Source: Laguncularia racemosa
Taxonomy: Eukaryota > Streptophyta > Magnoliopsida > Myrtales > Combretaceae
Length of the DNA stretch: 64,000 nt
Assembly (NCBI GenBank): GCA_037954665.1
Contig: JBBMOL010000046.1
Span: forward strand, 2,092,501-2,156,500
Reading direction: 5' to 3'
Shown here: positions 1 to 9,419 of the stretch, in pieces
How positions within the stretch are numbered: position 1 is the stretch's first letter
How the letters are laid out: each line of letters begins with the position of its first letter
Translations under genes and position numbers: made by a program
Notes under the pieces: generated by a model
Seen by the model: the letters and a program-made list of their open reading frames with translations, nothing else
Databases searched by the model: none
Told to the model about the DNA's origin: nothing

Positions 1-1316
1 GAAGGGATTTATATGACTTGTTGAGTTCATACTATTGTTATCTCGGTAATGATGAAATATCTAAATGGATAATAAAATGGAAAACTAATCATTAACAAGT
101 ATAACTTCATTAAAGTATACCTAATTGATTTTGGGTCTGGAACAAATTAAATGGGGTTTAGGCTGTAAGTACCTGCTAATCTAAAACACTTAATGTAAGG
201 AAAGTCCTATTCCCTGCTTAGTATGTTTATGGTATGATCTTTGAGTCAACCCGGATAGGTTTAAGGCACAGTTGACAAACTGGCCCAATTCAGTGACCTA
301 TGGGGATCTGGTCACTCCTTTTACTCGAGGCTTGTGAAAGGCGAACTAAATGTTTCTAACTAAAAAGAGTATGTAAGGATGCTTTAATTGGTTGAGAAAA
401 CATTGAGTTTTGAAAAGTACATGAGGGTAGTTTATCTACCAGTTGACAAGCTCTACCTGGGTGAACTGAAAAGTATTTGTAACCTGTGAGTAAACAGGAG
501 AGACTTGAAATGGTCTCCAATGAAAAGGTTATGAGTTTAGTAAAAATGGAATTATAAGGAAAAGTTAATTAAGTAAGATCATAGCGATGTTAAAATGTAA
601 GAAATTGAACTAGGTTTCCTACAAAAATAGCTTTGAGTTGAAAACTTGCTTGCTTGAGTAATCACTTTCGAAGTATTTGATAATATTGTTGGTTACTGTT
701 ATGTGATTTTATTGTTTGTTTTTGTTAGGTTGCTTGATTATGTACTCACTTTGCTTCTTAAGAAGTTGAGGGGTTAAAGAATAAGTTGCTGGAGACTCGG
801 GTTTTTGGAGAGCGTCAATAGAGGCAAACAGGCCTTTAGTTTCCATTTTGGAACCTCTGTTATTTTGTAATATGATGTCCTATACATGATGTTGTAGTGC
901 TTGTAAATAAGATCTACAGGTTGTTGATCTTTGGATTATAATGTAAATATATGTATGTATAAGGTTGGATTTGTAATCTTTTTGAGCTACTTAAGGCTGC
1001 AGGATTAATCATAGGTTGTGCCTACTTACCGGGAATATGGATCTCGATGGTATATATATATATATATGATGTATGATGTGATAGGAGATTTTAAGTACAT
1101 GTATTTAGATATGATGTGGATTTGAAATGATAGCGCTGTTAGCGCTATATGACTTTTATAGAATTACATATAGGTTGGAGTTATAGGTTTAGGATTAGCT
1201 AAATTTGCCTAATTTCTAATTCAAAGACACAATAGCAATTCACCTACAGGTACCGTAGATAGTTACAGAAATTTTGAACAAGTTTAAGAATCAGACCTAG
1301 TAGGTGGGTTACTACA
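1..1316 (+). repeat. Probable remnant of an LTR, left end outside window
   Basis: No open reading frame of note. The stretch is moderately GC-balanced compared with the flanks, is full of short G-rich direct motifs, contains a short TA run near 1050, and ends in a GTGGGTTACTACA-like terminus around 1304-1316. That style of end is seen in plant gypsy (chromovirus-type) LTRs, which is the only basis for the call. The start lies outside the window and no partner LTR is visible, so this is a weak inference. Confidence 0.3.
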
Positions 1317-2706
1317 CATGTAACCCTATTGGAAGGGGACTTTTGATGAATATTATTCCAACTTCCATTAATTGAAAATTCTCTCTTTCAATACCTCCCT
1401 CTTATCGATCTTCTTACTATTATGATGAGTAAACCATTTGATTCATTTGTGCATTGTATTAGATAGGCTAAGTGTAGTTTGATATTCTTTAGTGCATCAT
1501 ATCTAATGAAGGAGTCATCCATATCCCATTTTGTACATAGAAAATCCATAAAAATAATTGTTCGTTTGTTGAGATTTAGTGGTTTAAATTCCATATTGGC
1601 TTAGTGATCTTTCTCCTAAGCAAATTGTAGTCAAAGAGCCAAGCACTTCTTCGTTTTGGCTATGCTTGCAAGGTTGTTTTGGATTCTATCTTTAAATCTA
1701 GGTCCATTAATATAGTTTTTTATTGACTTATTGCCTTTTGGAATTTCCTTACTAAACCTCACCTTACACATAAGAAGGGCCTTTGATAGGATAGGTTATG
1801 CACTATTATCTTGAAATTATGTATGAGAGTGAGAGGAACATGAAGGCAACGACTCTAAGGGAGAGAGGAGGGCAACGATGGCTGGGGTTTTGTAGGGTCT
1901 ACACAAGATAATAAAAGGTTTAACTCTTTATTTAAAGAAAAACCTAGGAATAAATTGACCTTTATACCCTTAGTTTTAGTTCTTCGTAATCTTTAACTAA
2001 TAATATATAGCATTTTTATTGGAGAAAAAAATAAATCATGAAATTTTGAGGAAAAATTAGAATCTTTTTATTGCTATAGTTTGGCTAGAGGACACCACCA
2101 TAACTTCAAAGTGATGAGAAGAGTGTCAATCTACAATAAACCATCACACAAATTATCTATCCATATTATATAATAAGTCTTTAGCCTATTATGCTTTTAT
2201 TGGTTTGAAGACTATTACAATAAATTAAAATAATAAGCTGTGAAGTAGTTGATGGAAGAATACAACATAATACTCTCCATTTCCTTAATTTACCCCCCTT
2301 TAAATTTATATTGTGAAATCTTAATGGTCAAGATTAAATTCACCTTCCTAGACATTTTGGAACTTGCAATGTGGATGAAAGCTTTAATCTTTATTTATTT
2401 TTATTGATTTATTTACTTTTTCTTTTCTTTCCTTTTTTAACTATCTTATAAGAAGAAAATTGATAGAAAGAAAGGTCTATAAAGGTTCAACTTGGTAATT
2501 TCATTAAGATTTCACATATGTTTGAATATTATAAATAGATAAATAATTTAGATCAAAGTATTGTTAAATCAAATATACATACCTAGTTAAAAAAATTATG
2601 AATTAGTTTCTTTTATTATTTATGAGCCCAAATTAATTTTTTTTTTCCAATTTCTAATTTAAGATATGTCATTCTTTAGTACAAGTACATGTATTAATAT
2701 ATAGTT
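1317..2706. other. Intergenic AT-rich DNA, nothing recognised
   Basis: I find no coding, RNA or transposon signature in this stretch. It is AT-rich with short poly-A and poly-T runs. The 68-residue minus-strand frame at 1388-1594 has no recognisable motif and looks like chance. Confidence 0.5.
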
Positions 2707-3652
2707 GGGTAAGTATTACATTTGAAATGTAAACTTTAGCCCTTTTTGCAATTAAGTACCCGAACTTTAAAAGTATCAATATACTACCTAAGTAAACTTT
2801 TCAAGATTATTTATAGTACCTCACATAACTTTATTAAACTCTATTATCTTATGTGGATTTCTTGGCCACTGATTTAATATAAAATGATGTCCAAGTGTAT
2901 TGACCAAAAAAAAAAAAGTCACCATTACCTAAAAAAAGAAAAGAAAAAGGGAAAATAACATAAGAAACTCTAACCACATAATTGACTCATAACTTAACCC
3001 CAAAATAACAATAAAAAAATCCCCTTTTGATAGAATCACCCAATTTGAAAATCCCTTTCACCATTCGAAACCTTAATTTTGAAACTCTAAATTTGCAATT
3101 TCTAACCCATGAAAAATTCTCTCTTAAGAAAATTTCCAAATTGAAAATTCCATTGACCATTTGAAATCCTAAATCAATTTAGGGACTTGAAAATGCCTTT
3201 CACCATTACGAGAGAGATGACATGAGAGGGACAATAGGGGAAAAAAATGACGAGGAAAAGACATCTAGATCTTAAAGTTGGAGAAGTCTTCGAACCTATC
3301 CATTGCTTCTATGCTTAAGGTTTTGGGTTACCTTTGTGTAGTTTCAAGTTGACTTTGTGTTATCTCTCTTGAAAGTTTCACCAACTTCTAGGGTTGTCCC
3401 TCTTCTCTTGTCTCTCTCATGTAGTTTATTTCACTACCTAGGGAAGAAATTGGGGCTAAGGTTTTGAAGATTCAGGTGTTAACAGAAATGAGGTGTACTC
3501 AATTCTTTAATCTAATAAAGTTTAACAAAGTTATGCAAAGTACCACAAATGACCTTGAAAAATTTATTTAGGTAGTGAAATGACATTTTTAAAGTTCACG
3601 TATTTAATTGAAAAAATAACTAAAGTTCAAGTATCAAATACTATATTTACTC
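2707..3652. mobile_element. Mutator-like MITE with long terminal inverted repeats
   Basis: The left about 180 bases (from GGGTAAGTATTACATTTG at 2707) and the reverse complement of the right end (from GAGTAAATATAGTATTTG, ending at 3652) align throughout. They share blocks such as GAACTTTA, a CTACCTAA-type block and CATAACTTTRTTAAACT. The flanks 2698-2706 (TATATAGTT) and 3653-3661 (TATATAATA) match at 7 of 9 positions, as expected for a decayed 9-bp Mutator target duplication. The interior has no transposase, so this would be a non-autonomous element. Superfamily is inferred from TIR length and duplication size. Confidence 0.7.
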
Positions 3653-3727
3653 TATATAATATCCTTGTGCCATAATCTAGGAACAAAAAAGAGAAAATAT
3701 TTTTATTTATGTATCTCAAACTAACAA

Positions 3728-3763
3728 ATATTAAGTTAGATAAATAATTATCTAACTTAATAT
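3728..3763. repeat. Perfect 15-bp inverted repeat with 6-base loop
   Basis: The arm 3728-3742 (ATATTAAGTTAGATA) is exactly complementary to 3749-3763, with AATAAT as the loop. It could be the tip of a small palindromic MITE or a simple DNA hairpin. The GTTAGATAAATA motif recurs just downstream near 3786. Confidence 0.7.
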
Positions 3764-4052
3764 CTCAACTAATTATTTGAGAGGAGTTAGATAAATAGCA
3801 CACAAATTGTTTTATTTGTAAGTTAAACATTTTGATGTAATGATGAACCAAAACAAGATACAGGCAGAAATAAGTTAAATTAAATAATGTTTTGTTGTTG
3901 TAATATCGCGTCATCAGTTATATTAATTCTTACTTTAAATTTTGTTGTTTAGTTTGTATTATCCATTGTGGTCTAATGTAAATTTCTTGAATCATCAAAC
4001 TTAATACACTGTCACATTTTGGTCTTTAAACCGAAATAGCAACAAAGAGGAA

Positions 4053-4368
4053 AGTGTAAATTGTAATTACACCCCTTAATGCTTGCTTTGTATTTGGCTA
4101 GACCTTTTATCTTTAAAATTGAGTACTTTTACTCTAAAATTTTTGAAAAATGTGTTTTAAACCTTATTTTACTATTATGCCAATCGATAAAATAATTTTA
4201 AAATCTTAACATCAATTTTCTATTATTTTTAAAGGAGAAAAATGATCATTAGCGGACCAAGAAGCACTTTTTTTTAATGATTTAGGAGTCTAACTTCTCG
4301 TTTTCAAAAAATGAGGAGGCTAAGTGCATATAGCGGAAATATAAAAGGATGCATTTACAATTTATCCC
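4053..4368. mobile_element. Short MITE with TAAATTGTAA-type inverted ends
   Basis: The left end carries TAAATTGTAATTACACCCC and the reverse complement of the right end reads GGGATAAATTGTAAATGCATCC, giving an imperfect inverted pair of about 20 bases. The interior (about 315 bases) is AT-rich and non-coding. The flanks give only a poor 6-of-9 match for a duplication, so the exact ends are uncertain. It may be a further Mutator-type MITE. Confidence 0.45.
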
Positions 4369-4904
4369 AAAGAAAATACAAGCACATGTATAACCTTTAT
4401 TCCTAAATCTAGAGTGGTTTTATATTTATTGGTTAACATTTCCCCATATTTTTGGGTTGAAAAGTTTGAACAAAGCCATTAAATGGATTAATTAATTAAA
4501 TTAGGGTGTAAAAGTTCTAACTTTGAATCTCTCATGCATGCTAAATTGGTTGAGACTATTTACAAATCCAGTTATTCTATAAAAACAGCCAAATTTTGTT
4601 TAAAGACAATTCTATCCCTAATTTAATGCATAGTAAAAGTTTCATAGATTTTCTATATGATTATTCCAATTTCTTATGGCCATTTAATTATATTTCTTTC
4701 GATCACTTCGATTCTACTACATTCTTTCTTTTGACAACTCCTCTCTCTAGATAAAGCATAATCACCCTTAATAATATAGAGCTAGTTTTGAAAACATATT
4801 GCTCAAGAGAATGAGAAGAGGGAAAGATGAAATCTAAGAAATTGGATACCAACTGTTTGTATGATCATGCATATACATATTCTTCAATTTTTATTTCTAT
4901 AATT

Positions 4905-5140
4905 CTAATGCCATGAACCGGTTTAATGAGTTAGTAATAGAGCCTAATAAATTGGGTCCTATTTAGGAATGCCTTAGAGAGATCTGGCTTAATAGGCTTA
5001 GAACAATGATTACTAAGCTAGTTGTTTTGCTCTCAACCTTACTCAGTTGTCTCGTGTGCAAAAAGTAGACTTGGAAAAGGTCATTTTGAATCCATTTGGA
5101 CTTTATTTAGCCTTAGTAAGTCTTAAAAAGGCTTAATAAG
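4905..5140 (+). repeat. Left part of an LTR-like repeat split by element 1
   Basis: This segment and 20963-21519 together are collinear with the uninterrupted copy at 35249-36049. Shared blocks include the RGGAATGCCTTA/RGGATGCCTTA region, AAAAAGTAGA, and the run of TTTAGGCTTTATTTAG-type words. It ends with ATAAG at 5136-5140, the target duplication of element 1. Confidence 0.7.
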
Positions 5141-5419
5141 TGTAAACACCCCATTTTTGCCCCTAATGATCAATAATAATCAATTTTCAATTTTTTCATT
5201 TTTTACAATTTTTTTCTAATTTAGCAAAAATAGGAAAAATATTCAAAAAATAAAATAAATAGGAAAAATACATCAATTTTCGAAAATAATTGTAGAAATA
5301 GTAATAAAAGGGATTAAATGATTTTTACAAATTTTTGGAATTTCAAAAAAATACAAAAATAATAAAAATCGCATTGCATATATGCATATTGCGAAAAAAA
5401 AAAAAAAAAGTAAGTGGGC

Positions 5420-5485
5420 TAGGCCAGCTGGTCCGAGCCATGGCCTTGTGCGCACGGGGAGGGGGTCAGGTCGCAGGTTTGAAAC
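5420..5485 (+). promoter_or_regulatory. tRNA/SINE-like pol III A and B boxes inside LTR
   Basis: TAGGCCAGCTGG (5420-5431) resembles the pol III A box and GGTTTGAAAC (5476-5485) the B box, 56 bases apart. The same block is better preserved in element 2, where the A box reads TAGCTCAGTTGG and the B box GGTTCGAAAC. A tRNA-derived origin is inferred; activity cannot be judged from sequence. Confidence 0.55.
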
Positions 5486-5827
5486 GCGGGGGAAGCAGAT
5501 TCCGTGTTTTGCAATTTTTTTTCCTCACACCGGACACGTGTCAACAGTTGATTGGCTGGCATGAACACACGCACCGGGCGCGTGACCTTCTTCTTCCTTC
5601 GTCTGAGATCATTGCCAGCGGGGGAAAAATTGCATTTTGGCAGTTTTGATTCGATTTTTTGCACAAATCCAACAGATCTTTAACTAAAATAGGATAAACA
5701 TCATCCAATTGGAATCAAATTGCAACAATTCAATGGATTTACACAAATCGAAGATGAGTTTTTAATCGAAGTCCGATTTGCCTCAATCGGAGGAAATCTA
5801 AGTTTATCCAGCTCAATTCCTTGTGGT

Positions 5828-5836
5828 TATAAATAG
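5828..5836 (+). promoter_or_regulatory. TATA box of element 1 5' LTR
   Basis: TATAAATAG matches the plant pol II consensus. It is conserved in all four LTRs of this family (also 19644-19652, and on the minus strand 52915-52923 and 40421-40429). The transcript would begin about 30 bases downstream and define the R region. Confidence 0.75.
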
Positions 5837-6100
5837 AGGACGAAGGCAGAAAGCCAAGGTACGGATCGGAAGTGAGAAAAAGAGAGAAATCGAAGCTTCG
5901 CCAGAATTCCTCGAGCCGCGACTGTCGACTAAGCTTCAAACCACCACCAGGAGGCATTTTTGGAGAAATCCACCACCACGATTGAGTTCCCCACCCCCGA
6001 AAACCTAGGAAATGACTCCTTAACCTCCTCGAAAGGCCATTGGAACGCCGTCAATAGTACCCCCAACCGTCGTGACCGATCGACCCGACCCGACCCGGAT

Positions 6101-6109
6101 AAGGTAAGT
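6101..6109 (+). other. Leader splice donor AAG|GTAAGT in LTR
   Basis: A consensus donor about 270 bases after the TATA box, marking the switch from GC-rich exon-like leader to a U/A-rich intron-like tract. It is CAG|GTAAGT in the other three LTRs. The likely acceptor is just before ORF1 (near 7649). No transcript evidence is available here. Confidence 0.5.
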
Positions 6110-7134
6110 TGGATTTTTCGATTTTTTTCGTATTTATTTATTTATTTTTTTTTTGAATTTATTTATTTATTTGTTATTTATAATTCAAAAAAATAGAAAA
6201 ATATTAGAATTTAGATTAGTTTTTTTTAGGAGTTAGTTTAGGGTGAATAGTAGAAAATAATAATAATAAATAAAAATAATAATGAAAATAAAAAATTATA
6301 AAAAATAAAATCATAAAAAAATGATAAAGATATATTAGAAAAAATGACAGAATTTATTTTTTTAGTTTAGGGCAGATAAAATAATATAAGAGAAAAAAAT
6401 TTAATTAATTAACAAAAATTAATAAAAAATAAAAACAAATAATAATATTAGAGGTAGGTTAAAAAATAGAGAAATAAATTTTTATCACTTAGAAAAATGT
6501 TTTTTAATAATAAATCCAAAATTGGTTTTTTCCTTAAAATTATTATTTTTCAAAAAAATCAAATAATCAAGTTTGGGCTTAGATTTTTCCAGAAAAATAC
6601 TAAAATGATAAAAACGTAAACCAAAAGTAATTTCATAATTAAAATCAACAAACACATTAAATTTTTTCATGAAAAGCGAACTACGGCCCGTTTGATCTTG
6701 AATATCAAGTATGTAGGCACTCATTTGGGGCAACTCTAAAAAGAATAAAAAATCATTTTCTTAGAATTATTCAAAAAAACAATAAAAAGATAACAAAAAT
6801 AAAATAAAATAAAAGACATCAAGATAAGGTTTAGATTTAAGGAGAGTAAGGTGGTAACTTTAAGGTTTTAATAGGTTAGCCTCCGAATCCAGAAACTCTA
6901 GTTTTCCATTTCCTCTTTCACAAAAACGAAAAGAGGAAACCTCGCTGACTAGTGGTCGAAATTAGGATTAATCCACTCAATTAGTCATAATTCGATCTTT
7001 CCCAACCCCAGTTAGGTGGCGACTCCAAAATAAAATGAAATTCCTAATTCAAATCGAGGATCTATATTAGATGAGCATAGGGTCTAGTATAAATTGGATT
7101 AGGAACGGAAAATAAAAAATTAGACTCAACAGGA

Positions 7135-7152
7135 TGGCGACTCCACTAGGGA
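7135..7152 (+). other. Primer binding site of element 1
   Basis: TGGCGACTCCACTAGGGA begins three bases after the 5' LTR. Element 2 has TGGCGACTCCACTGGGG at the same place. PBS of this TGGCGACTC type in Ogre-like elements are reported to pair with tRNA-Arg, from memory; the exact tRNA is not confirmed. Confidence 0.75.
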
Positions 7153-7329
7153 CCTGCTCTCTAGTAGGCTAGCCACTTGAATCTCCTCAAATCACTTTTT
7201 CCGAGAAACATCTTTTTGGTTCGTTATACTATTGCTAACCTTTCAGGGATTTAATCAGATTTAGGGTTTGGTTGTTTACTTTTACTGTTGAGTCTGCATG
7301 CACGAAACTGTGTGAATAGATACGGTTAA

Positions 7330-7364
7330 GCCCGGGCCGTCTTAGGACCCTAAGACGGGGGGGC
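7330..7364 (+). other. GC-rich leader hairpin downstream of the PBS
   Basis: CCGTCTTAGG (7337-7346) pairs perfectly with CCTAAGACGG (7349-7358), with an outer GCCC/GGGC pair (7330-7333 and 7361-7364). Element 2 keeps a CCGTCTTA/TAGGACGG stem with a G-U pair at the same place (51401-51422). The stretch between PBS and ORF1 (7153-7649) otherwise has no gene. A packaging or dimer signal is a reasonable guess by analogy with retroviruses. Confidence 0.6.
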
Positions 7365-7649
7365 ATTGTGTAGGTTTCGGGCGAAGTGATATGATCACCT
7401 TTCGGGACTAATTAGGCTACCCCACCCAATGCTTCGATATGGCCTGAGACTCATTTCTCCAAGAATGCGGGAGGCTATAGAGCTTGGGGACCTGCTAGAA
7501 CCCACCTATCTGCATATACGAAGTCATGGGCTGACAATCGATTAATGATGTAATACTTTTATTCTATTCATGGAGTTCATATACATTTCCCTGTAATACT
7601 ATCATTGTAATATAGTTTTTTTTTTAATTAGAAATTTCTGTTGTAATAG

Positions 7650-9173
7650 ATAGCTAGTTCCACAGTCAACCGCCTCTTCCGTAAAGAGATCCGAGTTTGC
7701 AAACCTCTGGACCCAAGGTTGGTGCTGGACCACTGGTTTACTCTATACAACCCGGAAGAGTAGGCCTTTATTCAGCAGAAGATGGGGCCCATCCTCTCAC
7801 TGATGAAGATGGAAATGAGCTTACCTTTGATACGGGTCATCCTCCATCTATGGGAAGTAGAGCCCGCAGCCTTCTTCATTGGGCCACATGAGATCACTCC
7901 CACTCTAGAAGAGTACACCCAACTTCTACGGCTCCATCACTAACTAGCGAGGTATATGTGCTAGATCTTAAGGCTGGGCCAGCCAGTATTCAGCAAACTT
8001 CTAGGTATTCGCAAAATAGCAATCAACAAAGCCCTAGCAAATTGTAATGGGTATTGCATACGGATGGATGAGTTAGAAGCCTGATTCATAACCCGGGAAG
8101 ATAACGGGGATAGGAAAGACATATTATGAGGGGACCCAAAAAGCTATAAACAGAGGAGGGTGAATGCTTTCATCCTGACAGCATTCGCCACCATACTCTT
8201 CCCCACCGGAACTTTTTATGTCCATTATAGAGTTGCAGAACTGGTGGCCCAATTCTTGGAAGGGAAATCTTACATACTGGCTCTATTGGCTGAACAGATC
8301 CGGAACTTAAACTTTGTCAAGAAAAAGGGCCACGGGATCCTTCGCTCAAACATCAACCTCATCCTGATTTGGTCTGTAAGCCACCTCAAATGTTTCGGGC
8401 TGAACCTGGCCCAGAAAACTTTGGCCTAACAAGTGGACCTCGTAGACTCATGCATAGAGAAGATAAAGCTGCCCGACGACCTTACTAGCTACAGTTGGGT
8501 GGAAGTGCTTAAGGGTTTCAGTGCCGACGACATCCTGTAGACAGCTAGATGGAGTTATTGCAACAAAGTCATCCTAACCTGCAGAAACCTTCAGGCTTTA
8601 CCTTTAATCGGTATCAACGGATGTATAGGTTATCATCCTAACTCGGTGGTCCGCCAGTTCGGTACTATTCAAGACATAGTTTATCGGCCTTCACTAGAAG
8701 CAATCAAATTCGAGTATCAAAACCTTAATTTGCTGGTAGCTGAGAAGTTTGCCAAGCTGGCAGAGGTCAAAGCCCTATAGGAAGCCCGAATCGAGAGCCC
8801 TAATATAGATCTCAGAGAGCTGGATGGCGAAGTAGGCAAGCACCGAGCCACTCGGGATTTCGTGATCCATTAGCTATATCAAACAGGGGAAAGGGCATAC
8901 CGGGTCCCAGATATCACCCGACCTGAGCTAGACAAGGTAGACCCAAAGCTGAGAACCTATCTTGAGCAAGTCAGGGCTCGGATGGAAGTATATTTCGAAG
9001 CTGCAAACTACAAGAAGGATATCTGGAAGGGTCGATTTAAGGAGTCTGATCAAAGGAACAAGGCCTTGGAAGCTCAGTTGGAAAAGACCTAAGCTAGAGT
9101 CAGAGAGTTGGAAGCTATCATCAACGGAAAACCGGCGCCTACGCAACAGAAGACAAAGAGAACTAAGAAATAG
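7650..9173 (+). pseudogene. ORF1 of element 1 (extra ORF upstream of gag), broken
   Basis: Homologous along its full length to ORF1 of element 2 (49582-51108); 508 codons including stop here. The start codon has become ATA (7650-7652), and there are several in-frame stops, among them changed Trp and Gln codons, plus a frameshift near 7940. Conserved stretches include DHWFTLY near residue 30, a PAAFFIGPHEITPTLE motif near residue 80, and the NAFILTAFAT(I/V)LFPTGTFY motif near residue 175. The tail is basic and probably helical. Ogre/Tat elements are known to carry an ORF1 of unknown function here. I recall a plant domain of unknown function in such proteins but cannot verify the name. Confidence 0.75.
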
Positions 9174-9419
9174 ATTACTATTGTACGTTTTCATTTTTTT
9201 CAAGTATCGAACTCCAAGTTTCCAATATTAATAAAAATAAAGTTTCAATATTATATTATTAATCGATTATTGGCCCCTTTATTTTAGCATCCGTGTGATA
9301 CATGCATCATATTTACATACCTGCATCATACTAAGAAAAATGCGTACCAGGTATCAAAGATAGCTTCCAAACAATCGGATCCTCCAAGAAGCCCAATTCG
9401 CACCCGCTCAAAAACCAAA
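9174..9419 (+). other. Spacer between ORF1 and gag
   Basis: About 245 bases, AT-rich, with no ORF of its own. The frame of gag is open upstream of its ATG for some 20 codons in both elements, but no in-frame ATG is seen there, so the ATG at 9420 is the probable start. Confidence 0.5.

Larger units (their letters stand above)
5141..7131 (+). repeat. 5' LTR of element 1
   Basis: 1991 bases, starting TGTAAACACCCC and ending TAGACTCAACA. It contains a pol III-like A/B box block (5420-5485), a TATAAATAG box (5828-5836), an exon-like leader with an AAG|GTAAGT donor (GT at 6104), then about 900 bases of very AT-rich sequence, and a GC-richer distal end. A 30-base stretch near 5560 is missing from the 3' LTR. 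Short frames inside it do not stay open in the sister LTR and are not genes. Confidence 0.92.

Noticed and set aside
5335..5649. 104-residue frame in the 5' LTR of element 1
   Set aside because: It crosses the pol III-like block and does not remain open in the sister LTR; LTR by-product.
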